Shown here: piece by piece, positions 1 to 5,312 of the stretch
How positions within the stretch are numbered: the stretch's first letter is position 1
How the letters are laid out: every line of letters starts with the position of its first letter
Source: Nanobdellota archaeon
Lineage (GTDB): Archaea; Nanobdellota; Nanobdellia; SCGC-AAA011-G17; ARS1403
Length of the DNA stretch: 18,271 bases
Reading direction: 5' to 3'
Assembly: GCA_018831025.1 (NCBI GenBank)
Contig: JAHJRB010000084.1
Span: 1 to 18,271 of the forward strand
Made by a program: the position numbers and the translations under genes
Notes under the pieces: generated by a model
Databases searched by the model: none
Told to the model about the DNA's origin: nothing
The model's input: only the letters and a program-made list of their open reading frames with translations

Positions 1-143
1 GTACCCGTTTAGCTAATCGCCCACTATAAAAAAGTGAAATTTAATATTTATAGAGGATAAAAAGTGTCACTAAGCCATTTTTGGCTATTTTTCATGAAAA
101 TCACGTTTATCGTCGATAAATCAAAAAACAGCTAAACGGTTAC
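1..143. other. Palindrome-rich non-coding block framed by inverted repeat
   Basis: No gene is seen here. Positions 1-14 and 130-143 are an inverted repeat with 13 of 14 positions complementary (perfect over 5-14 and 130-139). Between the arms lie CACT/AGTG (22-25/33-36), AGTG-T-CACT (63-71), a 5-bp stem with a TTTT loop (73-86), the palindrome TTTTCATGAAAA (89-100) and TTTATCG-T-CGATAAA (106-120). The AT-rich stretches at 26-36 and 57-66 also form an imperfect direct repeat ending in AAGTG. This could be a multibranched RNA, a protein-binding or replication-related DNA site, or a short inverted-repeat element. The left arm begins at the window edge, so it may extend further. No function can be assigned from sequence alone. 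Confidence 0.4.
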
Positions 144-157
144 TTATATAGCAAAAC

Positions 158-165
158 TTTAAATA
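158..165 (+). promoter_or_regulatory. TATA box for the 30-residue microprotein gene
   Basis: TTTAAATA is centred about 27 nt before the ATG at 189. This is the archaeal spacing expected when transcription starts at or next to the start codon (leaderless mRNA). It supports the small downstream reading frame as a real gene. Confidence 0.5.
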
Positions 166-188
166 TCATTACTCAATTCTAAAAAAAT

Positions 189-281
189 ATGACAATATTT
201 GTGTGCAAAAAATGTGGTGGTACTTCCCCAATAATGAGAGTTTGTTGTGATGAAGAAGATATGATTGAAGTAACAGAATAA
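189..281 (+). CDS. 30-residue Cys-rich microprotein, zinc-ribbon-like
   Basis: This short frame encodes 30 residues starting MTIFVCKKCGG and ending in an acidic tail. It has a CxxC knuckle (Cys6, Cys9) and a second Cys pair (Cys19-Cys20), an arrangement suited to binding one zinc or iron ion. Support for its being a gene is the TATA box at 158-165 at leaderless spacing, the clean ATG-to-TAA frame, and a T-rich stretch (285-290) just after the stop. It lies 54 bp upstream of nth in the same direction, but nth has its own TATA box, so it is probably a separate unit. I do not recognise the family. The cysteines are adjacent in the second pair, unlike a classical CxxC-CxxC ribbon, so metal binding is inference. 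Confidence 0.55.
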   Translation: MTIFVCKKCGGTSPIMRVCCDEEDMIEVTE

Positions 282-306
282 ATCTTTTTTGACTCCAACT
301 AAAAGC

Positions 307-313
307 TTTAATA
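307..313 (+). promoter_or_regulatory. TATA box for nth
   Basis: TTTAATA is centred about 26 nt before the nth ATG at 336. No Shine-Dalgarno motif lies before this ATG; the preceding bases are T-rich. A leaderless transcript is therefore likely. Confidence 0.45.
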
Positions 314-335
314 GTTTTCTATATTTTTTTTAATC

Positions 336-986
336 ATGAACAATATAGACATAATAATCCAAACACTTACAAATTATTTTAAAAACTTCGAAACTCCAAC
401 AGTTCGCTCAACTTCAATCGCAACAAAAGATCCTTTCAAGATTTTAATATCTTGTCTATTATCTTTAAGAACTCAAGACAAAAACACAGAGAAGGCATCT
501 AGGCAATTATTTGAAGTAGCATCTACACCATCAGAAATTTTAAAGTTGCCAATAAAAAAACTGGAAACCTTAATATTTTCCTCAGGCCATTATAAGAAAA
601 AAGCAAGAACATTAAAACATGTTTCAAAAATTATCTTAAAAGATTTTAATGGAACAGTTCCAAGCACAGAAGAAGAATTATTAAACATAAAAGGCATCGG
701 AAGAAAAACCGCAAACATAGTTTTAGCTTTCGCTTATAATAAAAAGGTAATCCCGATTGACACACATTGTCACCGTTTACCTAACAGATTAAGCTGGGTA
801 AAAACAAAAACACCAGAACAAACAGAGTTTGAGTTAATGAAAATTCTCCCAAAAAAATATTGGAAAGAATTTAACACATTATTCATAAAATTCGGAAAAA
901 ATATTTGTTTACCTATTTCTCCATTATGTTCAAAATGTCCAATAAACAACTATTGCAAAAAAGTAGACGTAATTAAAAGCAGATAA
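336..986 (+). CDS. nth: Endonuclease III (DNA glycosylase/AP lyase)
   Basis: This base-excision repair enzyme removes oxidised pyrimidines and nicks the abasic site. The 216-residue length is normal for Nth. The helix-hairpin-helix is visible as IKGIGRKTA (118-126) with the catalytic lysine K124, and the catalytic aspartate D142 sits in PIDTH (140-144). The SLRTQD segment (43-48) matches the substrate-pocket motif of archaeal Nth proteins. The C-terminus carries the full [4Fe-4S] cluster signature C-x6-C-x2-C-x5-C (Cys191, 198, 201, 207). All key residues are present, so the enzyme should be active. The gene has its own TATA box, and its stop is 3 bp from the stop of the convergent gene on the other strand. 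Confidence 0.96.
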   Translation: MNNIDIIIQTLTNYFKNFETPTVRSTSIATKDPFKILISCLLSLRTQDKNTEKASRQLFEVASTPSEILKLPIKKLETLIFSSGHYKKKARTLKHVSKIILKDFNGTVPSTEEELLNIKGIGRKTANIVLAFAYNKKVIPIDTHCHRLPNRLSWVKTKTPEQTEFELMKILPKKYWKEFNTLFIKFGKNICLPISPLCSKCPINNYCKKVDVIKSR

Positions 987-989
987 TCT

Positions 990-1292
990 TTAATCTTTTT
1001 TTTCTTCATCAAATTTTTCTTTAGCTTTAGCTTCTTTGTGATAAACACTATGACTTGCTATCTTATCAAATAATGCAATAGCCATTGAAATAACATCGCT
1101 TTGAAAATCTTTAAGCTCTTTTTCCTTTAAAATATCTTTAGCTTTGTCTATACATTCCTTCATTAAGTCATAATTTTCATTTTTAGACTTTAGTTCAATT
1201 TCTTTTTCCTCATCTTCTGTTAAGTAAACTTCTTCCCAACTAGGATAAGTACTTCCTTTCAATGTCTTTGGAAATGATTTGCTAAATGTCAT
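990..1292 (-). CDS. Conserved small charged protein downstream of prs
   Basis: The chosen start gives 100 residues beginning MTFSKSFPKT. The N-terminal third contains the pattern SFPKTLKGSTYPSWEEVYLT, followed by a highly charged, helical region (many E and K) and a Lys/Glu-rich tail. No membrane segment, signal peptide or cysteine is seen. The start at 1292 follows the prs stop by one base, which suggests translational coupling. In-frame ATGs at 1328 and 1355 would extend it into the end of prs by 12 or 21 residues; I prefer 1292 because the distinctive SFPKT motif follows directly. The N-terminal pattern resembles small uncharacterised proteins of DPANN archaea, but this is from memory and no function is assigned. 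Linkage to prs suggests co-expression only. Confidence 0.75.
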   Translation of the reverse strand: MTFSKSFPKTLKGSTYPSWEEVYLTEDEEKEIELKSKNENYDLMKECIDKAKDILKEKELKDFQSDVISMAIALFDKIASHSVYHKEAKAKEKFDEEKKD

Positions 1293-1293
1293 T

Positions 1294-2319
1294 TTATCCC
1301 AAGTAAACTTCACTAACTCCTTCTCCATCGTGTAATTTTTGTACCACTTTAGCAAACAAAGGTGTTACTGAAACTTCTTCAATAAAGGGATTTCTTTCAT
1401 AAAAATTTACAGGGTGAGTTATAGTATCAGAACAGTAAGCCCCTTCTAGAATTCCATTATCATGAGCTTCTCTCATTCTTTCTTCTGCAGGACCACTAAA
1501 GATTCCATGGGTAAAAAGACCATAAACCTCACTAGCTCCTTCATTAATAGCTCCTTCAGTAGTTCTTACAAAACTCCCGGCAGTATCATTCATATCATCC
1601 ACAACAAAAACTCTTTTTCCCTTAACAGCCCCCACTATATTAACTTTATCTACATCTTTCCCAACATTAGGATCATAATGTTTTACCTTATCCCCTATTG
1701 CAACACTTCCTCCAGTTTTTTTAGAATAATGTCTGACAATTCTAGCTCCTCCAGCATCTGTAGAACAAAAAACAGATTTTCTTAATTCATCCTCCCCAAA
1801 AGTTCCCCTTAGTTTTCTTAAAAATAATTGTGACGCATGAAGGGGTTCAACATTAATATCATAAAATCCAATAATTTGGTCTGAATGTAGGTCCATAGTG
1901 ACTACCCTATCTGCTCCAGAAACTTCCAAAAATTTTGCTATTAATTTTGCACTAAATGGTTCTCCCCTTTCCCACACTTTATCTTGTCTGGAATATGGCA
2001 ACATAGGAACAACCGCTGTAATTCTTCCAGCACTTGCATGTTCCATTCCATCAACAAATCTGCATAATTGCATAAAATTATCATCTACAGAATACCCCAA
2101 TTCAGGGTCACGAGCGCAAGATTGGACAACATAAACATCTGCTTCCCTAACACTTTCCTCAAGACCGTGTTGTTTATTCTCCCCACACTCAAATTCTTTA
2201 AATTGGTATTGAGATAACCCATCATCTAAACAACCCATAGAAGCTAATTCTCTTGCAACTCTCTCGCCAAATCTTCTTCCACTTCTACAAGCAAATACCT
2301 TAAGTTCATCTCTTGGCAT
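1294..2319 (-). CDS. prs: Ribose-phosphate pyrophosphokinase (PRPP synthetase)
   Basis: The enzyme transfers pyrophosphate from ATP to ribose 5-phosphate, making PRPP for nucleotide, histidine and tryptophan synthesis. The 341 residues show the ATP-site motif PYSRQDK (108-114), the conserved TMDLHSDQIIGFY (141-153) and the PRPP-binding loop VVDDMNDTAGS (239-249), where most homologues have MIDTAGT. It is somewhat longer than typical bacterial (about 315) or archaeal (about 285) forms, with extra residues near the N-terminus and at the C-terminal end. A TATA box at 2343-2350 gives leaderless spacing. Composition differs from its neighbours: relatively rich in Arg, Gly and Asp and poorer in Lys. 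This might reflect acquisition from another lineage or high expression, but I have not measured it. Confidence 0.95.
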   Translation of the reverse strand: MPRDELKVFACRSGRRFGERVARELASMGCLDDGLSQYQFKEFECGENKQHGLEESVREADVYVVQSCARDPELGYSVDDNFMQLCRFVDGMEHASAGRITAVVPMLPYSRQDKVWERGEPFSAKLIAKFLEVSGADRVVTMDLHSDQIIGFYDINVEPLHASQLFLRKLRGTFGEDELRKSVFCSTDAGGARIVRHYSKKTGGSVAIGDKVKHYDPNVGKDVDKVNIVGAVKGKRVFVVDDMNDTAGSFVRTTEGAINEGASEVYGLFTHGIFSGPAEERMREAHDNGILEGAYCSDTITHPVNFYERNPFIEEVSVTPLFAKVVQKLHDGEGVSEVYLG

Positions 2320-2342
2320 ATACTAAGAATAAAAAATTATTA

Positions 2343-2350
2343 CTTTAAAA
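2343..2350 (-). promoter_or_regulatory. TATA box for prs
   Basis: Read on the minus strand the element is TTTTAAAG, centred about 27 nt before the prs ATG (2319). It lies in the 56-bp gap after the 73-residue gene, so prs can be transcribed on its own even if upstream genes also read through. Confidence 0.5.
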
Positions 2351-2375
2351 GAATTTATATTCAAGAAAAGTTATA

Positions 2376-2597
2376 TTAATAGTTCCTAGGAAGGTTGTTA
2401 CCATAAGCTTCTTCACCGGTTTTTCTCCCAAATATTATTGCTTCTGCCCGATCTTCACTAACTCCTCCAGGGGAAATATTAACAGCCCCTTCAATAGTTC
2501 TTAACTTATTTTCTAATGTACTTCTACAAAGAACCTTAACAAAATCAGTTTCACCATCTCTGCTCACTTGAAATACACTATATTTTTCTTCTGTCAT
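2376..2597 (-). CDS. Hypothetical protein, 73 residues
   Basis: I do not recognise this protein. It starts MTEEKYSVFQVSRDGE and ends in a short GNNLPRNY tail. It looks like a small soluble alpha/beta protein: no membrane segment, no signal peptide, one Cys, acidic N-terminal half, and a Gly/Pro turn (NISPGGVSED) in the middle. It starts 15 nt after the stop of the winged-helix gene on the same strand and lies 56 nt before prs, so it probably belongs to the regulator's transcript. Its Arg- and Gly-rich composition resembles that of prs and of the 97-residue orphan at 16445-16738 more than the Lys-rich genes around it. The position and clean frame make it likely real. Confidence 0.65.
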   Translation of the reverse strand: MTEEKYSVFQVSRDGETDFVKVLCRSTLENKLRTIEGAVNISPGGVSEDRAEAIIFGRKTGEEAYGNNLPRNY

Positions 2598-2612
2598 TTT
2601 AAAAAAAGAAAT

Positions 2613-2882
2613 TTAAAGGATTTCTTTAATCCTTCCAATGTAGTCTGCAATTTTATTCCCTTGTTCTGTCAAATTGATTAGTTTTATTCTTCCTTGTTTC
2701 TCAAAATTAACAAGTTTTGCTCTTTCCATCTCTTGTAGTATCTTTACAGTATGCGAGTACGTACAATCTACTTCTTTAGCTAGTACGCTTCCATATCTGT
2801 TTCTAACACTTTGTTTCAAAGCTACTAAAATCATAGCCGGCTTCCTTCTAAAAAACACTTCAAAAATATCTTTTTTACTCAT
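2613..2882 (-). CDS. Small winged-helix transcriptional regulator
   Basis: This 89-residue protein is a single DNA-binding domain. An N-terminal helix with FFRRKPAMILVAL (10-22) is followed by a helix-turn-helix at about 33-55, where CTYSHTVKILQEMERAKLV (40-58) is the probable recognition helix, then a beta-wing (NFEKQGRIKLINLTEQG, 59-75) and a C-terminal helix likely used for dimerisation. The layout fits MarR/ArsR-like or archaeal wHTH regulators. No ligand or metal site is visible. It leads a minus-strand cluster with the 73-residue gene and prs. It has a strong Shine-Dalgarno-like GGGGGAT six bases before the ATG, unlike most genes here, and a TATA box about 60 nt upstream, giving a leader of roughly 35-40 nt. 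Its target is unknown; autoregulation is possible. Confidence 0.85.
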   Translation of the reverse strand: MSKKDIFEVFFRRKPAMILVALKQSVRNRYGSVLAKEVDCTYSHTVKILQEMERAKLVNFEKQGRIKLINLTEQGNKIADYIGRIKEIL

Positions 2883-2888
2883 CGTTAA

Positions 2889-2895
2889 ATCCCCC
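2889..2895 (-). promoter_or_regulatory. Shine-Dalgarno-like site deciding the start of the wHTH gene
   Basis: On the minus strand the sequence GGGGGAT ends 6 nt before the ATG at 2882. It fits the anti-Shine-Dalgarno pairing GGxGGTGAT partly. It stands out because most genes here lack such a motif, and it supports the 2882 start. Confidence 0.5.
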
Positions 2896-2937
2896 TATAC
2901 ACCTCTTCATTAGTATTTCTACAAAGCTTATGTTTTG

Positions 2938-2952
2938 ATATATATTTATATA
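2938..2952 (-). promoter_or_regulatory. TATA-like promoter of the wHTH gene
   Basis: An alternating A/T tract reads TATAAATATATA on the minus strand. It is centred about 60 nt before the wHTH ATG and would place the transcription start near 2920, giving a leader that contains the GGGGGAT site. Confidence 0.4.
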
Positions 2953-3032
2953 CTTATCGGTGAAAAACATGCTTTCTTAATACCTTTAATTAAAACAATT
3001 CCTTTAAAACATTATCTATTTCAACCAATAAA

Positions 3033-3040
3033 TTTAAATA
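3033..3040 (+). promoter_or_regulatory. TATA box for serS
   Basis: TTTAAATA is centred 26-27 nt before the serS ATG at 3063, consistent with a leaderless serS transcript. Confidence 0.55.
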
Positions 3041-3062
3041 AATACATACTTAAAATCCTTTT

Positions 3063-4340
3063 ATGTTAGATATAAAGTTAATAAGGGAACATCCTGAAAT
3101 AGTCAAGCATAGTTTAGAGCGCAGAAAAGACGCAGAAAAAATTTCTTGGTTAATGAAATTAATAAAATTAGATAAGCGTTATCTTAAGTTAAAACAAAAC
3201 GTGGAAGAACTTAGAAGGCAAAGAAATATAGTTTCAGATGAGATAAATCAATTGCAAAAACAAAAAAAAAACATTAAAGAAAAAATAAAAGAGATAAAAG
3301 AGATTCCAAAATTAATAAAAGAAACTGAAGAAAAATTACAAAAAACAAAACAGGAAATAGATTTCTATATGATGCGTTTGCCAAATATCTTACACAAATC
3401 AGTTCCTTATGGAAAAGATGATTCTGAAAACGTTGAAATAAAAAAATGGGGGAAAATTCCAAAATTTGATTTCGAATTAAAGCCTCATGGAGAATTAATA
3501 GAAAATTTAGAAATAGGAAACTTCGATAAGGCAGCAGAGGTTTCAGGAGCAGGATTCCATTACATGACAGGCCCTTTAGCTCATCTTAATTTAGCTTTAA
3601 TGCAGTTTGCAGTAGACTCCTTAGTAAAAAAAGGTTTTAAATTATTTATTCCGCCTTTAATGTTAAATAAGCATGCGTATGAGGGAGTTACAGATTTAGC
3701 AGATTTTGAAAATGTAATGTATAAAATTGAAGATGAAGATCTTTATATGATTGCAACTTCAGAACACCCAATCGCAGCTTACTTAATGAATGAAGTAATT
3801 CAAGAAAACAAACTCCCTCTAAAAATTGTGGGATTATCTCCTTGTTTTAGAAAAGAGATAGGATCTAGGGGTATAGATACAAAAGGATTATTTAGAACCC
3901 ATCAATTTTGGAAGGTAGAACAGTTTATTTTTTGCAAACCAGAAGATTCCTGGAAATATCATGAAGAGCTCCAAAGAAACTCAGAAGAATTATATGAAAA
4001 AATAGGAATACCCTACAGGGTTGTTAATATCTGCACAGGCGACATCGGAATTATAGCAGCGAAAAAATATGATATAGAAGCTTATTTCCCAAGACAAAAA
4101 AATTATAAGGAAGTCGGAAGCAATTCAAACTGCACAGACTACCAAGCTAGACGCTTAAAAATAAAATATTTAGATAAAAAAGGAAAAAGAGCTTTAGTCC
4201 ATACATTAAACAATACTGCAATAGCAACATCAAGAACTATAGTGGCTATTTTAGAAAATTATCAACAAAAAGATGGTTCAGTTAAAGTCCCGGAAGTATT
4301 GCAAAAATATGCAGGTTTTAAAACAATTAAAAGAGAATAG
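3063..4340 (+). CDS. serS: Seryl-tRNA synthetase
   Basis: The enzyme charges tRNA-Ser with serine. The 425-residue protein has the typical layout: a long N-terminal antiparallel coiled coil (about 25-105, dense in K, E and Q) that binds the tRNA variable arm, then the class II catalytic core. Visible core motifs are TSEHPI (232-237), motif 2 as CFRKEIGSRG ... GLFRTHQFWKVEQF (261-288), and motif 3 around NNTAIATSRTIVAILENYQ (383-401) with the ATP-contacting R391. This is the common SerRS form shared with bacteria, not the rare methanogen type. In motif 3, NNTAIATSR replaces the usual NGSGLAVGR, a lineage-specific change that keeps the arginine. Nothing is truncated. The 36-bp gap to the next gene could allow a shared transcript. 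Confidence 0.96.
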   Translation: MLDIKLIREHPEIVKHSLERRKDAEKISWLMKLIKLDKRYLKLKQNVEELRRQRNIVSDEINQLQKQKKNIKEKIKEIKEIPKLIKETEEKLQKTKQEIDFYMMRLPNILHKSVPYGKDDSENVEIKKWGKIPKFDFELKPHGELIENLEIGNFDKAAEVSGAGFHYMTGPLAHLNLALMQFAVDSLVKKGFKLFIPPLMLNKHAYEGVTDLADFENVMYKIEDEDLYMIATSEHPIAAYLMNEVIQENKLPLKIVGLSPCFRKEIGSRGIDTKGLFRTHQFWKVEQFIFCKPEDSWKYHEELQRNSEELYEKIGIPYRVVNICTGDIGIIAAKKYDIEAYFPRQKNYKEVGSNSNCTDYQARRLKIKYLDKKGKRALVHTLNNTAIATSRTIVAILENYQQKDGSVKVPEVLQKYAGFKTIKRE

Positions 4341-4376
4341 AAAACTATTTAATTCTTAACCATTTATAAATAAAAC

Positions 4377-4661
4377 ATGCCAAGAATAAGAGAAGAAGTA
4401 GAAGAAGAAGTGGAACAGGAAGAAAAAGAAGAAGACTTATACACTCCAGAAGGAAGAGAAGCTGCTGAAGAAGATGACGAAATAACTAATGTAGAAGAAG
4501 GTTTTATGGAAGGTTATGATGAAGATGAATCGGCAGCAAAATGCGCCAATTGTAAGAAAATATTGGAAGAGGATTTCCTTGAAGAGGAATTTCACGGAGA
4601 ACTATTAAGATTTTGTTCTGATAATTGTGCAAGGGAATATGAAAAGGAACACAAAGCTTAG
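4377..4661 (+). CDS. Acidic protein with C-terminal TRASH/MYM-like zinc finger
   Basis: The 94-residue protein has two parts. Residues 1-54 are extremely acidic, nearly all E/D with a few K, R and G, and probably disordered. Residues 55-92 form a small treble-clef-like metal site: CANC (56-59) and FCSDNC (79-84), with LLRFCSDNCAREYEKEH typical of TRASH/MYM-type fingers. Such fingers bind zinc and often mediate protein or metal contacts; the exact role here is unknown. The 3' end overlaps the start of the downstream phosphoesterase gene by 23 bp in another frame, so the two are probably translated together. A TATA-like sequence at 4346-4355 sits at leaderless spacing. The acidic tail could mimic nucleic acid or hold a partner protein, but this is speculation. 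Confidence 0.8.
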   Translation: MPRIREEVEEEVEQEEKEEDLYTPEGREAAEEDDEITNVEEGFMEGYDEDESAAKCANCKKILEEDFLEEEFHGELLRFCSDNCAREYEKEHKA

Positions 4662-5259
4662 AATTCTGGCAGCATCAGACTTGCATGGAGATTCAAGTTT
4701 AGCTAAAAGATTAGCAAGTAAGGCTGAAAGAGAAAAAGTTGATTTAGTTGTTTTATGCGGGGACTTAACACAATCCGAGCAATCAACCCAAGGAATTATA
4801 GGTCCATTTATAAAAAAAGATCAAAAAGTGGTTTTAATTCCTGGAAACCATGAAAGTGTCGCAACCGCAGATTTTTTAGCAGAATTATATGACGCGACTA
4901 ACTTACATGGATATTCTATAAAAGTAAATGACGTAGGATTTTTTGGATGCAGCGGAACTAATTCAGGAATTCATCAGTTAAAAGATAAAGAAGTATATGA
5001 GTTATTAAAAAAAGGTTATAAATACATTGAAGGAACTAGAAAAAAAGTAATGGTAACTCATGTTCACCCTTCAAACACAAAAATAGAAAAATTTAGTAAT
5101 TTTGTACATGGCTCTGAAGGTGTTTCAAAAGCAGTAAAAGGTCTAAAACCGGACATTTTACTCTGTGGGCATGTGCATGAAGCCTCAGGTATTGAAGAAA
5201 AAGTAGGAAAAACTAGAATTATTAATGTTGGAAGAACTGGCTCTATAATAGAAATCTAA
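4639..5259 (+). CDS. Calcineurin-like metallophosphoesterase (YfcE/Icc type)
   Basis: This 206-residue protein carries the full set of dinuclear-metal motifs: DLHGD (14-18, D14 and H16), GDL (41-43, D42), GNHE (69-72), THVHPS (140-145) and GHVHEASG (177-184). This marks a single-domain calcineurin-like phosphoesterase close to the YfcE/Icc group, which hydrolyses phosphomono- or diesters. The natural substrate cannot be told from sequence. The start at 4639 gives MKRNTKLRILAASDLHGD and is preceded by AAGGGA; a GTG at 4627 would add four residues but is less likely. It overlaps the acidic zinc-finger gene, suggesting co-expression. No signal peptide or membrane segment is present, so it should be cytoplasmic. 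Confidence 0.9.
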   Translation: MKRNTKLRILAASDLHGDSSLAKRLASKAEREKVDLVVLCGDLTQSEQSTQGIIGPFIKKDQKVVLIPGNHESVATADFLAELYDATNLHGYSIKVNDVGFFGCSGTNSGIHQLKDKEVYELLKKGYKYIEGTRKKVMVTHVHPSNTKIEKFSNFVHGSEGVSKAVKGLKPDILLCGHVHEASGIEEKVGKTRIINVGRTGSIIEI

Positions 5260-5270
5260 AATACTAACCT

Positions 5271-5278
5271 TTTTATAT
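5271..5278 (+). promoter_or_regulatory. TATA box for topA
   Basis: TTTTATAT is centred about 38 nt before the topA ATG. Transcription would start near 5300-5302, inside the palindrome just before the gene, leaving a leader of about ten nucleotides. Confidence 0.45.
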
Positions 5279-5296
5279 CTTCCTTTTTACCTACTC

Positions 5297-5310
5297 TAAA
5301 CTATAGTTTA
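5297..5310. promoter_or_regulatory. Perfect 14-bp palindrome at the topA start (candidate operator)
   Basis: TAAACTATAGTTTA is a perfect palindrome ending 2 nt before the topA ATG. It covers the transcription start predicted from the TATA box at 5271-5278. A dimeric repressor bound here would block initiation. AT-rich DNA makes short palindromes by chance, so this is a candidate only. Confidence 0.3.
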
Positions 5311-5312
5311 AA

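Noticed and set aside
1..143. Integron attC site
   Set aside because: The GCTAAAC core differs from the RYYYAAC consensus, no integrase or gene-cassette layout is present, and the arms are longer than attC ends.
246..252. C box (GTGATGA) of a C/D guide RNA
   Set aside because: The match lies inside the microprotein frame, and no partner D box (CTGA) is found at suitable distance.
2883..3062. RNA gene in the 180-bp gap before serS
   Set aside because: I see only promoter-like A/T tracts for the divergent genes; no tRNA-like or other convincing fold was found.
4627..4638. GTG start for the phosphoesterase
   Set aside because: The ATG at 4639 is closer to the first conserved strand, has an AAGGGA sequence before it, and removes only four unconserved residues.
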